From contig OX328109.1 of NCBI GenBank assembly GCA_946811185.2, positions 34,518,129 through 34,582,128 of the forward strand: a DNA stretch of 64,000 bases. The letters are read 5' to 3'. Below, piece after piece: positions 40,321 to 53,262 of the stretch. This stretch comes from Hippopus hippopus. Its lineage: Eukaryota > Mollusca > Bivalvia > Cardiida > Cardiidae. Made by a program: the position numbers and the translations under genes. Each line of letters opens with the position of its first letter. Within the stretch, counting starts at the first letter, position 1. The notes under the pieces are model-generated. The model saw only the letters and a program-made list of their open reading frames with translations. It did no database searches and was not told the DNA's origin.

Positions 40321-43181
40321 TCACATACTACAGCAAAAACCATGTCTCACTCACCACAGCAGGCTCTCACCAAAATATTCATGAAAAAATTGTGGAAATG
40401 GAGAAAATAATGGTAACCAGCATTTTCTCCTTTTCCCACAATGCTTTATACTGTCCCAAAGGCAAATTTCAGTTTTACAGAAAAGCTTGATTTGTTGCCT
40501 GCAAATGCATTTACATTGTAATTTGGACACCTGTAAAATTTTGTCATGTGGTCATAGTAATTGCTCCTTTTCCCATTTGTTTCACATAGTTGTTTGCCAT
40601 AGTTGTCAATTACAGCAGTATGCAAGGTCAAGTTATTGCAGTAATTGATTATGATACTAGCTTTAAACTTGTTTGAATTCCTATCCTCAGAAATGATTTC
40701 TAAATTTTTCAAAGAAGGACGAAAGCTCAAATTTAAGATATTTTATCCCATAACAAATTGTGGAGACTTTTTTTACAAATACATTCAGTTATTTGGATGC
40801 TTGATGATAAATCTTTTTCAAGGAATGTTGTAAGGTTGCAACACTTGATGCTGCCTTGACACTATCATTTCTGCTTATCCACACTGTGATGTCAAGTAAA
40901 ATACAATTACCTACATTTATATCATTTGAAAAACAAGAGGACCATGATGGTCCTATATCGCTCACCTGAGTACTAAGCAGTAAAGGTCTACAATGAAGAT
41001 AAATACCAAATATCGAGGTTCAAGGCCAAATGGTAATGAAGCAAGAGTGGCAAATTGTCGCAAGATACGCCCGTACCACCACCAGTTGTCGTGGAGGTAT
41101 AATAATCGCAAAGGGCAGGTAATGCAACAAGCATGTTAACCAAGTCTCAAGTCAATTTGACTTGAGGTGACAAAGTTCTGTTCCGGACAAGCAAGAAATA
41201 CTGTAAAAATGAAGATCAAAGTGGAATAACACAAAATCCGCTCTAGGTAGTGTTATTGTTCTTCCGCACTGTACTCTGTAATAATGCAACAAACATGCAT
41301 AACAAGTTTGAAGTTGTCCTGACTTGAGATGAAAAAGTTATATTCTGGACAAGCACTAAATGCTGTAAAAATGAGATCAAAGGGAAATAACTCAAAGACA
41401 GCACAAGGTAGAGTTACAATTCTTGTGCACTGCACTTCCAAATATTGCAACAAATAAGCATACCATATTTCAAGTCATTCCTACTTAAGATCACCAAGTT
41501 TTGCTCCGGACAAGCACGAAAGGCTATAAAAATGAAGATCAAAGGGGGAATAACTCAAAATTCGTGCTCTGAACAGTTATGGTTCTTGTGTACTGCCTCC
41601 GTAATTTTTCAACAATCATGCATACCAAATTTGAAGATGTTCAGACTAGAGATGACAAAGTTATATTCCTAACAAGCAGAAAATGCTGTAAAAATGACAA
41701 TCAAAGGGAAATAACTCATAGACAGTACGAGGTAGAGTTATGGTTCTTTTGCGCTGCACTCCATATTATTGCAACAAACACAAGTGCCAAGTTTCAAGTC
41801 AATCGGACTGTAGATGAAAAAGTTATGCTCCGGTCAAAGAACTATTCTAACGAACTTTCTAATTCAAGGGCAAAGAACTCCAGTTGTTCTAGTCTGATTA
41901 CTCCCATAATCAAACTCATCCTAGATCTTATGGTCATATATATTTTGACCAAGTTAGGTGCTGATTATTTAAAAATTGTAGATGCTAGAGTGTAAACAAA
42001 TTCAAATATAGCAATTTTTCTAATTCAAGGGCAAATAACTCCAGTTGTTCTGTTCCGATAAGGCCCATAATCAAACTCATCCGAGATCTTATAGTCATAT
42101 ATATTTTGACCAAATTTGGTAATGATTGGTTAAAAATTGTAGATGCTAGAGTGTAAACAAAGTCAAATATGGCAATTTTTCTAATTTAAGGGCAAATAAC
42201 TCCAGTTGCTCTGGTCCGATTAGACTCATAATCAAACTCATTTGAGATCTTATTGTCATATATATTTTGACCAAGTTTGGTGCTGATTGATTGATATTTG
42301 TAGATGCTAGAGTGTAAACAAAAAAAAAATGTGAACGGACGGACGGACGACAGATAGTCTTTAAGAAGGGGTCCACTAGACAATGCTACATGCAATATAC
42401 ATGAGAGCTCTAGCCCTTAAGGTTCAGGACAAGAAGATTTTTAAAGATTTCCTTCTTTATCTCTATGAAAATCCGTGACCCCACAACAAAGGGCCAATTT
42501 CCACACAAGGTCCATCATCTGAAGTATTTCGGTAGATGTCCACTAGATGATGCTACATGCCAAATATGAAAGCTGTAGCCCTGAGGATTTAGGACAAGAA
42601 GATTTTTAAAGATTTACTTCTTTATCTCTATATAATTCAATATTAATTTTTTTCATGAACATTGGCGAGTTCTGATTGGCTGAAAAATTTTTTTCATAGC
42701 TCCATGAAAAAAAAAAATTAGCAGTGCCGGAACTACTTTTGCATTCAAAAAAATGTAAACAAACATGTATACGAGATTCCATAATGTTTTTTCTTTCTGA
42801 TTTTAGATCTATATCGAGTCCGAAGTTCAAATTGCTAGCTGAATTTATTTTCTCTGAATATCGAAAAAGAAATCCAACAGTAATTTCAAAGAGAGAACTG
42901 AAAACTCATTGTCATTTTGCTGGGTTCTAACAATCTTATTTTCAACTTAATTCTAGCGTATTGTAGATCTACTTCTAATAATGAATCGACTAAATCTGCA
43001 AATGTTCAATACTATAATGACGTCATGAATTACGTCATTATTACGGCATGAACGAGCTGATTTACCGCGCTAAGAATTATCAATGAAATGGACTTTAAAT
43101 AAATACGCAATGTTGGATTTACAAAAAAAGCAGTTAGAGTAGAACTTAAGTGCATATTTGTTGTCTGTGATATTGAATTAT

Positions 43182-43334
43182 AAGGAATGAAGAGAATTTT
43201 TTTTTGTTTTCATGGAGGTATGAAAAAAAAACCTAATCACACTTTTGTATGAAACCGCTTCGCGGTTTCATACAGTGTGATTAGGTTTTTTTTTCATACC
43301 TCCATGAAAACAAAAAAAGTTCTCTTCATTCCTT
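43182..43334. repeat. Near-perfect 153-bp palindrome
   Basis: The left arm begins AAGGAATGAAGAGAATTTTT and the right arm ends in TCTCTTCATTCCTT. The arms include ATGGAGGTATGAAAAAAAAA / TTTTTTTTCATACCTCCAT and meet at CCGCTTCGCGG. Each arm is about 75 bases with a handful of mismatches. Fragments recur near 62400-62500. Confidence 0.8.
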
Positions 43335-43510
43335 AAGTGAAATCCGAGACCACACAACATAGGGCCAATTTCCACACCAGGGCCATAATTTGAAGTATTT
43401 TGGTAGAGGGTCACTAGATGATGCTACATGCCATATATGAAAGCTCTAGCCCTTACAGTTTGGGACAAGAAGAAGTTTTAAAGTTTTTTTCTTTCAGTTG
43501 CCACGGCAAC

Positions 43511-44432
43511 CATAGGGGTCCGTAGTTTGACTCCTGACACCCATAGACTATATAGTATAAACAAGGGATTTAACTGTATGCAGTCCGTTACTCGCCCCCG
43601 GTTACAAAAAACAACGTATCTTTTCTACCCCATCAGTTATTCTCCTATTTTTTTCTACAGCTGAGAGCTAAAACATTTTTCTACCAGAAAAACACAACTG
43701 TTTGTCAGTGGGTAATGCAGTCTGGCTGATACATTCGCTCGAACTTGTAAACTCGCTCAAAAATCAGCGCCATTGACACGGGTTCGTACATCCGTTTTCA
43801 AGATATAAAATGCACTTTAGATCCAATGAAACGCAGCATTAGCGGCACCCACCCTTTAAGCATGTTTAAAAATACTACTGACCTATAGTCTTTATCTTCA
43901 ATAACGACGAAACGCCTCAGAATTCGTTGAATTTTTGATCCATGTTCTTATTTCGAACTGCTGCAGCCATCTTCTGTCATGTGACATTGTTTGGAACGAG
44001 AAATTTCATCGGTTGATATATACTAACAGTCGTGAATTCAACCAATGAAATTTCGTACAGCTGCTCACACCTTTTTGTCACGTGACAGTACGGTGACACT
44101 GTTTGGAACGAGAAATTTCATTGGTTTATATGCGCGAACGTCAGTATCAAATGTACGAACCCGTGTCAATGGTGAAGATTTTTGAGCGACTTTACAAGTT
44201 CGAGCGAATGTATCAGCCAGACTGCATTAGCCACTGACAAACAGTTATGTTTTTCTGGTAGAAAAATGTTTTAGCTCTCAGCTGTAGAAAAAATTAGGAG
44301 AATAACTGATGGGGTAGAAAAGATACGTTGTTTTCTTGTAACCGGGGGCGAGTAACGGGCTGCATACACTTAAATCCCTTGTTTATACTATATAGGCTAT
44401 GGGTGCCAGGAGTCAAACTACAGACCCCTATG
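43511..44432. mobile_element. Non-autonomous transposon with about 275-bp inverted ends
   Basis: CATAGGGGTC at 43511 mirrors GACCCCTATG ending at 44432, and the match runs inward for roughly 275 bases (for example GAGCTAAAACATTTTTCTAC against its complement near 44265). ACGGCAAC at 43503-43510 is repeated at 44433-44440. The uninterrupted target is seen in the related unit at 45740 (GTTGCCATGGCAACCAGAG). An 8-9 bp duplication fits a hAT- or Mutator-type element. The interior is non-coding. Confidence 0.85.
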
Positions 44433-44556
44433 ACGGCAACCAGAGTTCTTCATGGAATTCAAGTCTTTGAAGTATTCTGAAAGTGCATCACCTAAGGATC
44501 ATTTCTGTGAAGTTTCATTGAAATCTGTTTGCCGGTTTCAGAGGAGAAGATTTTTT

Positions 44557-45109
44557 CATCTTTGCGAGCCAAGGTTACGATCACTACGTGGATCTTACCT
44601 TGGCGGATCGAGCCCAATTTCGAAATTCCCGGGATACGCCCCCTATTGGATGCTGGTTATTATCCCCCTTTACATCTCATTTCTGATAGCCAATGAAATA
44701 TCGTTTTACAAACCGCTTACGAATACAATAATTCAACATGAAGCAATAAATACAAACGTACTTCGACATTCCATCGTCAGGTGCTGGAATAGAGCCTAAA
44801 ACCTCCGATAATTGATTGGTCACACTGAAACTTTCTGTAAATATTGTTTGTCTATGTTTTTTCGGTAATAAATCATTACAGATCCTGCACACATCCACGG
44901 AGGTATCCATGTTTACCTTCTATTTTTATTCGAAAGGTTGCGACCTTGTTCTATTTTTGTCAAAGATGAAATGCTACGAGCGATTTGATTCATGCAGTTA
45001 GAGCTAGCTGCAACCAATGAAAATGCGTATCGCGGGAATGTCGAAATCAAGCTTGATCCGCCAAGGATAGAGTAGCGTAATGGATCGTCACCCTTGGCTT
45101 GCGAAGATG
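44557..45109. mobile_element. MULE-like element with about 80-bp inverted ends
   Basis: CATCTTTGCGAGCCAAGG at the left mirrors CCCTTGGCTTGCGAAGATG at the right, and the match extends through CTTGGCGGATC for roughly 80 bases. AGATTTTTT flanks both sides (44548-44556 and 45110-45118), a 9-bp duplication typical of Mutator-like elements. It carries a zinc-finger-like open frame. Confidence 0.75.
44677..44910 (-). CDS. ZAD-like zinc-finger fragment carried by the MULE-like element
   Basis: A 77-residue frame with two CxxC pairs: DVCRICNDLLPKKHRQTIF near the N-terminus and YVCIYCFMLNYC near the C-terminus, joined by a helix (QLSEVLGSI). The layout recalls the zinc-finger-associated (ZAD-type) domain that heads many arthropod and mollusc zinc-finger proteins. 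It is short, without DNA-binding fingers, and lies wholly between the inverted ends, so it is probably a captured gene fragment. Whether it is expressed is unknown. Confidence 0.45.
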   Translation of the reverse strand: MDTSVDVCRICNDLLPKKHRQTIFTESFSVTNQLSEVLGSIPAPDDGMSKYVCIYCFMLNYCIRKRFVKRYFIGYQK

Positions 45110-45948
45110 AGATTTTTTATGAGAGCTTTACTAGCCCTTAAGGTTCGGGACAAGAAGATTTTCAAAGATTTCTTTCTTTATCTTTATGTAAAATCCGTGA
45201 CCCCACAGCAAAGGGCCAATTTCCAAACAAGGGCCATCATTTGAAGTATTTCAGTAGAGGTCCACTAGATGATGCTACATGCCAAATATGAAAGCTGTAG
45301 CCCTTAGGATTTAGGGCAAGAAGATTTTTAAAGATTTCCTTCTTTATGTGAAATCCGAGACCTCACAACATAGGGCCAATTTCCACACCAGGGTCACATT
45401 TCACTAAACTGCGTACACACGAAATTTGCATACACAATTTTTGTAAGCAAGCATTAAGTCTGAAAACAAGTTTCACTGAACTACACAACTTTACGATTTG
45501 ATTAAGAATTTGGATAACATTACGCCACTTCATATGTTTGGGTAAAGTAGGGATCCTACATGTGTTTATTCAATCCCCAAAAAATTGGCATAAATCTACG
45601 CAGTTTGTTGAAATGGACCCCAGGGCCATAATTTGAAGTATTTTGGTAGAGGGTCACTAGATGATGCTACATGCCATATATGAAAGCTCTAGCCCTTACG
45701 GTTTGGGACAAGAAGATTTTTAAAGTTTTTTTTCTTTCAGTTGCCATGGCAACCAGAGTTCTTCATGGAATTCAAATCTTTGAAGTATTCTGAAAGTGCA
45801 TCACCTAAGAATCATTTATGTGAAGTTTCATTGAAATCTGTTTGCCGGTTTCAGAGGAGAAGATTTTTTAAGTAATTGTTCACGGACGGACGGACGATCA
45901 CAATAGCTGACACTGAGCACTACATGCTCAGGTGAGCTAAAAATGGTA

Positions 45949-46990
45949 ATCAAGGAAAAATGTGTGACTGTCCCAGGCAATAGTAATTATAAAACAGATT
46001 AGCAGTTTATTGCTAGAGAACTGTATAGACCATCACAAGGAGACCAAGATAAGGGGTGATTATCAAATTATTCGTGCCTGGACCAAAGATTGATTGTGAC
46101 TATAACATTCAAAATCAGTAAGAAGAGCAAGTTCATGCTAAGAAATGATCGAAAATGAAAGTCACGTTGCTAAACTTTCAACTTTATTTTATCATTCACT
46201 AACCTATTGTCCATTGGAAAGTGTGAATGGGGTCATTTTAGGTCTTGCCGTTTGCACAGTACAATCACTTTTCACATACCTAACCATGGAACACAAAAAC
46301 TGGAACATGTAGAGATTGATAAAACTAGTGTGAACACTGAAACTACTAAATATTTAGCAATTTCTATGTATGTTTATGCTAGAAAGCATCTATGACACAT
46401 GTATAACTTACTGGTTTTATGATGTAGTTAACATACATTTCCTCATGAAGTTCCTGCTCAATATGAAAGGTGTACCAGTAAACGTCGAACCTATATTGGG
46501 ACCAATGGCCCATCAAATTGTTTTATTTAGCCTTGATAATGGCTTTAAACAGCTGACTTGCATACATACCATGTAGAAAATAAAGCATGAATTAATTCCT
46601 CTGTCCATAGACTAGAAAAATAGATGATCTTTACAAGAGAATTAAAATAAGATATGGACAAACTACATAAATTAGATGAGAGGGGGATGTTTTGCAGCTA
46701 AGAGCACTGGAAGTACTTAGTACAAAAAACAAGTGAGAGCACGCTCATACAAAGAACAAAGATTGAAAAAAGAAATAACACAGATTCACTTGTACATAAA
46801 ATGCCTTATTAATTTGACAATATTTTTTACCCAATTTTGACATTTGTCAATGACTTTTTTTTCCCAATTTGGCCAGGGGCCTTTTCCCAAAGTACCTGGA
46901 TAAAGCCCTGATTCAAGATTACAATGCGGACAATAGCCTCCCTCATGTAAGTTTTGTTAAAATATGATTAGGTTTGCTGAAAAAAAAGGA
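45949..46990. other. Non-coding stretch
   Basis: AT-rich sequence. Short open frames (around 46207-46576) show no recognisable domain or exon borders. Confidence 0.4.
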
Positions 46991-47510
46991 AGGAGCTAGA
47001 GTGTAAAATCATGAATTTTTTAAATTCAAGGGGCAGATAACTCTAAACATACAAGTCCGCTAATGCTCAAAATCGATCTTGTTAGAGACCTTAAGATCAT
47101 GTACATTCTGTTTAAAATATATCAGGTTTTGATAAAAAATGAAGGAGCTAGAGTGTAAATGAAGTCAAATAAAGCAATTTTTTTTTTAATTTCAAGGGCA
47201 GATACATGTAACTCTAAACATACTGGTCCAGTCACACTCAAAATTAAACTCATCCAAGATCTTTAAGGTCATGTACATTGTATTAAAATTTGATCAGGTT
47301 TGGTGAAAAAATGAAAGAGCTACAGTGTAAACAAAGTCAAATTAAGCAATTTTTTCCATTTCAAGGGCAGAAAACTCTGGATACACTGGTCCAATAAATC
47401 CAAATGAACTCATCCAAGATCGTAAGGTCATGTAAATTCTGTAACAATGTGATCAAGATTGGTGAAAAAATGAAGAAGCTACAGTGTAAACAAATTCAAA
47501 TTCAGCACTA
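46991..47510 (+). repeat. About four 137-bp tandem units
   Basis: Units carry GAGCTAGAGTGTAAA, TTTCAAGGGCAGATAACTCT and AAGGTCATGTACATT. They are related to the array at 41870-42320 and to a single unit near 50870-51030. Confidence 0.65.
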
Positions 47511-48898
47511 TTTTAAAACCACTATATTCTTATTTTCTACACAATATTATTTTCAATATGTATACATGGATCCGTGGCAGTAAGATAAACTGACTTACTT
47601 GGTTACTGTTGCTATAAGCTCCCAAACAAACATGGTATACAAATAATACAGTATAGCGGACTGCTACTTGAATTTTGCTGTCATGACTGTTTCTCTCGAC
47701 AAAATCATGGAAAAATGTTCCAATCATATTTGTCTGCTGCTGGTAAATTCTCGGAGTGAAATTTAGAGAGATGACTGATCTAATTTACACAAGGATGTGC
47801 ACATATAATACAAATTTCGGGGGCTACTCACAATATAATACTTAGTTCAACAAAGTTTTGGACTTCATTTAGAAAGAATGAAACACCTCATCATCTTCAT
47901 TTTTGCCATAGAATAATAGAATTGAAAAGCTTTTTGTTTCAGTTATGCTATTATAGTTGACTGAACATTATTTTTTATAACAGTTTACTCTGAATTTCAA
48001 ACATTTCGAAATACTTATACACTGTCTGATTCAACAGACTGCTGTAAGTCTAAAAAAGTTTCTTTTTAAAATTAAGTGGTAAATGATTGTAGCTGACTAC
48101 GATAAATGTCAAGTGTGCTGCCAATTAACAATCTTAACAATAATACCATTGTTGGCAGCTGATTGATCATTTTATCTCATGATAACTGAAGATAATGGGT
48201 GGTCAACTGGATAAGAGCAGCTATTCAAAAGAGCGGCTATTTAATTTGCAATCAAAGATACATCCTAACTATTGATAGTATACCGACACACTCTTAGGTG
48301 TGCTACACGGGTTCAAAATTGCATCGTCAAATTTTGATTTCATTAAAATAGTTGCATTTGGAGCTGAACTTCTTACCCAGTACAGAACAGAACTTAGATG
48401 TTGCATAATTAAAATGTACATTGAATAAGGAATACATGCTAATGCACTTAAAAAATTTGTGTTCAGCATTGTCAGAATTTAAATTTAAGTCACAGATAAG
48501 TTAAATCCAAGATTAAACTGTATGGTATTCGCAGTATGATCTGTATCTACAAATTCAGCATATTCTTCACTTACCAAGTGTAAAGGTTGATGTGGAAATG
48601 AAAATGGTGACAATTACTTTCTTTGATAGGTTGTGTTGAAAATACATGTATTTAACAAGGTTAGATGATTAAGTGAACACACTCTCTTTTTATTAGTATT
48701 TCATACGTTTTTTTTTTTTACTTTTTTCCCCACCACAGTGTATCTTTCCAAGCAAAACCTAGCCTTAATTAATCCATTTAGTAATGTAGTGTTGATCAAA
48801 ATTCTTTTCACAGATCCCATTGCCAGTCATTATTATAGTGCAAACTTTTAGTCCTGCATTATATTTCATGTTGGCAATATATGTCCACAAATCACATT
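47511..48898. other. Non-coding stretch
   Basis: No gene, no clear repeat and no convincing splice-bounded exon is visible. Confidence 0.35.
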
Positions 48899-49126
48899 TT
48901 AACCCTTTACCAAACATTCCAACGTTTTAACAACCCCGAAGGAGAAAGCTTTTGAAAACATCATAGGAAAAGGAGAAAAAGCTAATAACCAGCATTTTCT
49001 CCTTTTCACACAATTTTTTCTTCCCTATCAGGTACAAAAATCATCACTGAGCTACATTTAGTATGTCATCTGCAAATGCTTTGAATTTGGTCCAGCCCAA
49101 CATTGTGTCGTTTGGTAAAGAGTTAA
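48899..49126. mobile_element. TTAA-flanked hairpin MITE, copy A
   Basis: TTAACCCTTTACCAAAC at the left mirrors GTTTGGTAAAGAGTTAA at the right. The middle contains an interrupted palindrome built on GGAGAAAA..GCT / CAGCATTTTCTCCTTTT. TTAA at both borders points to a piggyBac-type target duplication. Confidence 0.7.
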
Positions 49127-49142
49127 CCCTTTTTTTTTATTA

Positions 49143-50547
49143 CGAGGGTTGTCCCAAAACTCCGTGACAATTTCATAAGTGAAAGAAAATGGAACGCTAC
49201 AAATGCAATTTTCCGATATGTTTTCAATACATATAAACCAAACATGTATATAAAAAAATCAGACGAAAATCTTTACAAATAAGAAAACTATAGCATAAAT
49301 ACCACAACAAGTACCCACACTGCGGCGCACATCAAGCGTCAATAACGACGTCAATGTTAAGATTTAGCGCCTTTGTCAAAGTATTCTCCATGAAATTCAA
49401 CACATTTGCTATGTCATTTAATCCATGACTGGTCAAAAACTATCTTAAACCACATTTCTGTCAGACCTCTGTTAAAAGCAAATATAGCAGATATCAGCTC
49501 ATTGCTGGAATCAAACTTGCGACTTCGTAGATCCTCCTTAAGCTGTGGAAAGCAGGCAAAGTTGTATATCGGAGTAGAAATCTTTGCCTTCTTGAATGGA
49601 GGGGTCCCAGGTGTCTTCCATATACTGGACTGTCGTTTTCCTTCGGGTTTGAAGTAGTTTAACTACTTTTTGTCTGCTATAAAAAGAGGATACAACAGAG
49701 TGTATTCTTCTTCAAATCGAGCAAGAAACTCTAGGGACATGTGACCCCTCCTGTTTGTTTTCATCAGATAGCAAACGTGGAACCCAGCTCGGACTGACTT
49801 GTGACATATTCAGTTTGTCCCTAATATTCTGTAGACAGAAAACCTTGAAATGGCGGTTGACGATGGTACCTCTCTGACTGTAAGTCTCCGATCTGCGAAA
49901 ATGCATCTGTTCACCAAATCATATGACTCTTCATCTAAGGAAATTGGCCCACCATTTTGTGCTTTCTTCTCTTCCTAGCGTACACCTGCCCTTACGTCTG
50001 TTTTACTGCCATGGCACTTGTAAACCAGTGCTCAAAAAATGTTTTTAAACCTTTGAGTACACCAAATTTGTTCTACAGTCTAGTCGAGTTTCATTCCAAG
50101 ATCAGCACAAAATTTTATAACGGTTCGCTGCGCCGCGCGATATTCTGACGTCGTCATTTCAAACTTCCTATTTTCTATTTATCTTTTTTGTTAGTTTGTA
50201 TACCATCTACTGTTTACTTGATCACGTTCAAATTTTCTGTGATGACATCAAAAATTCAGGAGAAAACGTCCATGTAATATGAAGCAGAAATGATATCAAA
50301 TATCGAAAATATTCGTACATGATTGGAGTTCTTACAAAAACATACATGGAGAAAATGGCGTGCGCCGGGAAATGATACCTCCTCATCAAGTTTGTGAATT
50401 TAAAGTAAAAATAAAGCTAATATTTCACTGGAGACTTAATAGAAAGTGAAATAACATCTTCGTGGATGAAATGTGTGAAAATGAATGCCCTGACGCTAAA
50501 AATGGCTCGTTTATAAAGTTTGTCACAGAGTTTTGGGACAACCCTCG
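49143..50547 (-). mobile_element. Mariner-like element with decayed transposase
   Basis: CGAGGGTTGTCCCAAAACTC at 49143 mirrors GAGTTTTGGGACAACCCTCG ending at 50547, and TA flanks both sides. On the minus strand 49370-50000 has mariner-like pieces in several frames: NGGPISLDEESYDLV with FADRRLTVREV, VSPSWVPRLLSDENKQE, and a C-terminal KEDLRSRKFDSSNELISAI. Indels and stops make it inactive. Confidence 0.8.
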
Positions 50548-53040
50548 TACAAACAATTTAAACACAAAATAAACAGAAACTATGGCATATCTTCAACGTA
50601 AACAGTTGTTAAGTTGGGAGCCAAAATAGTGGTCAGCAAGATTGCACATTGAGCAAAATAGATGCGATAACCTGATTGGTCTTATATTGATTTCCATGGA
50701 TCCATGCACTACAGTTGTTTACATTTAGTATGATATGTTAAATACAAATGATACTGATTAGACAAAGTTGAAAGAAAGTTAAGAGTAGAGAGATAGCCAG
50801 CGCACACATACATTTCATTTTTTGTAAGGAAGGTTTTTTACCAATTTTCTTAAGCATTTTTTTTTTATTTTAAGGGCAGGTAACTCTAAAATGTAACTGT
50901 CCAATCATGCTGAAAATTACACTTATCCAAGATAATAAGGTCATGTATATTGTGGTAAAATACAATTAGGTGTGGTGAAATAATGAAGGAGCTACAGTGT
51001 AAAGTCATTTTTTTTTTGTTCTATTTCAAGGGCATTCTTCATTGATAAGCAAAACTTGTAAAATATTTCCTTTCAAGACAAGGGGAGATGCTGAGGCCAT
51101 TGTCATGTTTCTATTGCTGGGAAAGTCAGTTATGTTGACCCATGAATGATCTACACAAGTGCGCAGTTTTATATATAGCAATAAATTGCCAGAGATGAAT
51201 CTATGATCATGTGAGAGTTGTACTATGATTTAACCATCACATTGAAATATTAACATACAGTAAAATCCCAAATAAAGAAAGCTTAATTGATTGTTACATT
51301 AGAATGATGCTACATGAACGAAACAAGTTTTCATTCATTTAAGTATAAATGTTCACACTTTGTCTGGACGAGCTAAAATCAGCTTTAATGTGTTCATGAA
51401 TGTTTTTCACATTAGACTACAGAAACAATTGATATTTGCCATAACTCTCAGTGGCACTTATTCATTTCAAATATTCCAATCAATGTCTTGCAACAAACTG
51501 TTGTTTCGGTGACTTTATTACAAACTTATCTAAGGAATCACCAAAATAAACAATCTCACAAAGGTTCATCAGGATTCACTAAACTGCTTGCTTGCAACCA
51601 AAATGATACCTATATGGATTAACTAATTATGTATACTAGGTCAAATCTCAGAAAAAAACTCGCTATCCATGACATTTTTACATAAATAATTTTGGGATCC
51701 TTAAATCCAAAATTGTACTAGACCTTAAAATTTGCTTGAGATTTGGATGTTAAGAATTCAAATTTCTTTTACTCCCCATCAGTATGGGTCTCTCAGTAGG
51801 GCCTCTCTTTTATTTGGACTTGTTATTCAAATTTGCTGAAAGATGGCTATTCAGATTTTTATAATCTCTTCAAACTTAATAAAAAAAAATCATTACTGAA
51901 TTAAGTGAGGCAAAAGTAGGCAAACTATCAGTAAATAACAGACAAATCTTAAGAAAATCTTAAGAAAATATTTTTTTTGAGTTTTGTTTTCTTAATAGGC
52001 TATGTTTTTAGCCTCTTAAGGTACTTCTAGATTTTGCTCCAGAGTTTCTCAAAGTTTTATGGTAACGTCCAATATCAAAAACATACATTGATTAGTGGAA
52101 CAGTATTTAAGTCTTTTCCTAACAACATAAACTTGGACCTTTCCAGATCCAAAGTATTTGCAAACAACAAATTAAAAATTGCTCAAATGGTGGAAATTGT
52201 CTTTGCATGGATAGAAAACATTGTGGAAATAAGAGAAAATGCTGGTTTCCAGCTTTTTTTCTCTTTTTCCAACAATGTTTCAAAAGCTTTCTTCCTCAGA
52301 GGTCCTGCATTTAAACTCAGGATTGTGTGGTTTAGGGTTAAAAAAGTACAATGACATCACATCTGATCTAACGACTAGAGCTATCACTAAACGTGATCAA
52401 TACCCCCCACCAGCTCTTTGTCACAAAACAGGTCTTTGTCACAGAAAGCAGAATGGTTTAGTACAAAAGTAAGAGTTGAAAAAAGTTCAAGGGGAGATAA
52501 TTCCGCAACAAATCGCACCAAGGTCATGAAAATTGCACATGCACAACTTCATATATGTAAGAATACTGTGTGCAAATTTGAGTTCAGTAGCTGAAAAACT
52601 GTCAGAGTATTTCGCCGGACAAATTTGTGTCTACCGACAGACGGACGGACGACAGACGGACAGACAGCCATGGCGATTCCAGTATACCCCTCTCCACTTC
52701 GTTGTGGGGGGTATAAAGATAGAAAGAATTAGAGACTGCAAAATGGCTAACACACTATGTGAACGAGACCTTTGAACCTTTTAACTGCATTTAACCATGT
52801 AGTTTCTTACATTTGCATGGAAAAGTATATTTGCTAATATTAAATAATACAATTCAATAATAAAAAAAAATGTAATTCCCAGCAGAAACAATCTTAACCC
52901 ATAGGCTGCTAAGTGCCACTCACTGACCTTTTTTCTGCAAAAAATACCTTTGAAGAAGCAAAATCTCGATTTTTTACTCGTTCTACCTGCTTGAAAGTTT
53001 CATTTAATTTATTTAGCAGGATAAGGGGTAACAGACCTGT
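50548..53040. other. Repeat fragments, non-coding
   Basis: The stretch contains one unit of the 137-bp satellite (50870-51030), a diverged hairpin MITE (about 52100-52345) and an AACAAGAG-type 3' end with GACGGACGGACGACAG (52480-52720). No gene is seen. Confidence 0.4.
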
Positions 53041-53262
53041 TTAACTCTTTATCAAACGACATTTTAGACTAGTCCAAATTGGAAGCATTTGCAGACGACA
53101 AAATGTGTCTCAAAAATTGAAATCTGTTTTGGGATGGGAAGAAAACATTGTGGTAAAAGGAGAAAATGCTGGCTACCAGCATTTTCTCCTTTTCCCACAA
53201 TGTTTTCAGAAGGCTTCTTTCTTAGGGACGTGAAAACCAGGGATTGTTTGGTAAAGAGTTAA
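53041..53262. mobile_element. TTAA-flanked hairpin MITE, copy B
   Basis: TTAACTCTTTATCAAAC and GTTTGGTAAAGAGTTAA form the inverted ends with one mismatch. The centre is a stem of 32 bases (53141-53172 with 53176-53207) with one mismatch and a 3-base loop, containing GGAGAAAATGCTGG and its complement. A further diverged copy follows at about 53380-53730. Confidence 0.8.

Larger units (their letters stand above)
40931..45948 (+). repeat. Large composite AACAAGAG repeat with nested insertions
   Basis: It opens AACAAGAGGACCATGATGGT and CGCTCACCTGAG, and ends with (GGAC)n and CATGCTCAGGTGAGCTAAAA. It contains a 161-bp array (41040-41850), about three 137-bp units with TAGATGCTAGAGTGTAAACA (41870-42320), and units of about 200 bp with ACTAGATGATGCTACATGCC (42350-42650, 43340-43500, 45120-45850). 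Into these are inserted a hairpin (43182-43334), a long-TIR transposon (43511-44432) and a MULE-like element (44557-45109). Confidence 0.6.

Noticed and set aside
37854..40730. Antisense open frames of 78-143 residues at 37.8-40.7 kb
   Set aside because: They lie in tandem satellite units or AT-rich DNA, show no domain and change with repeat copies.
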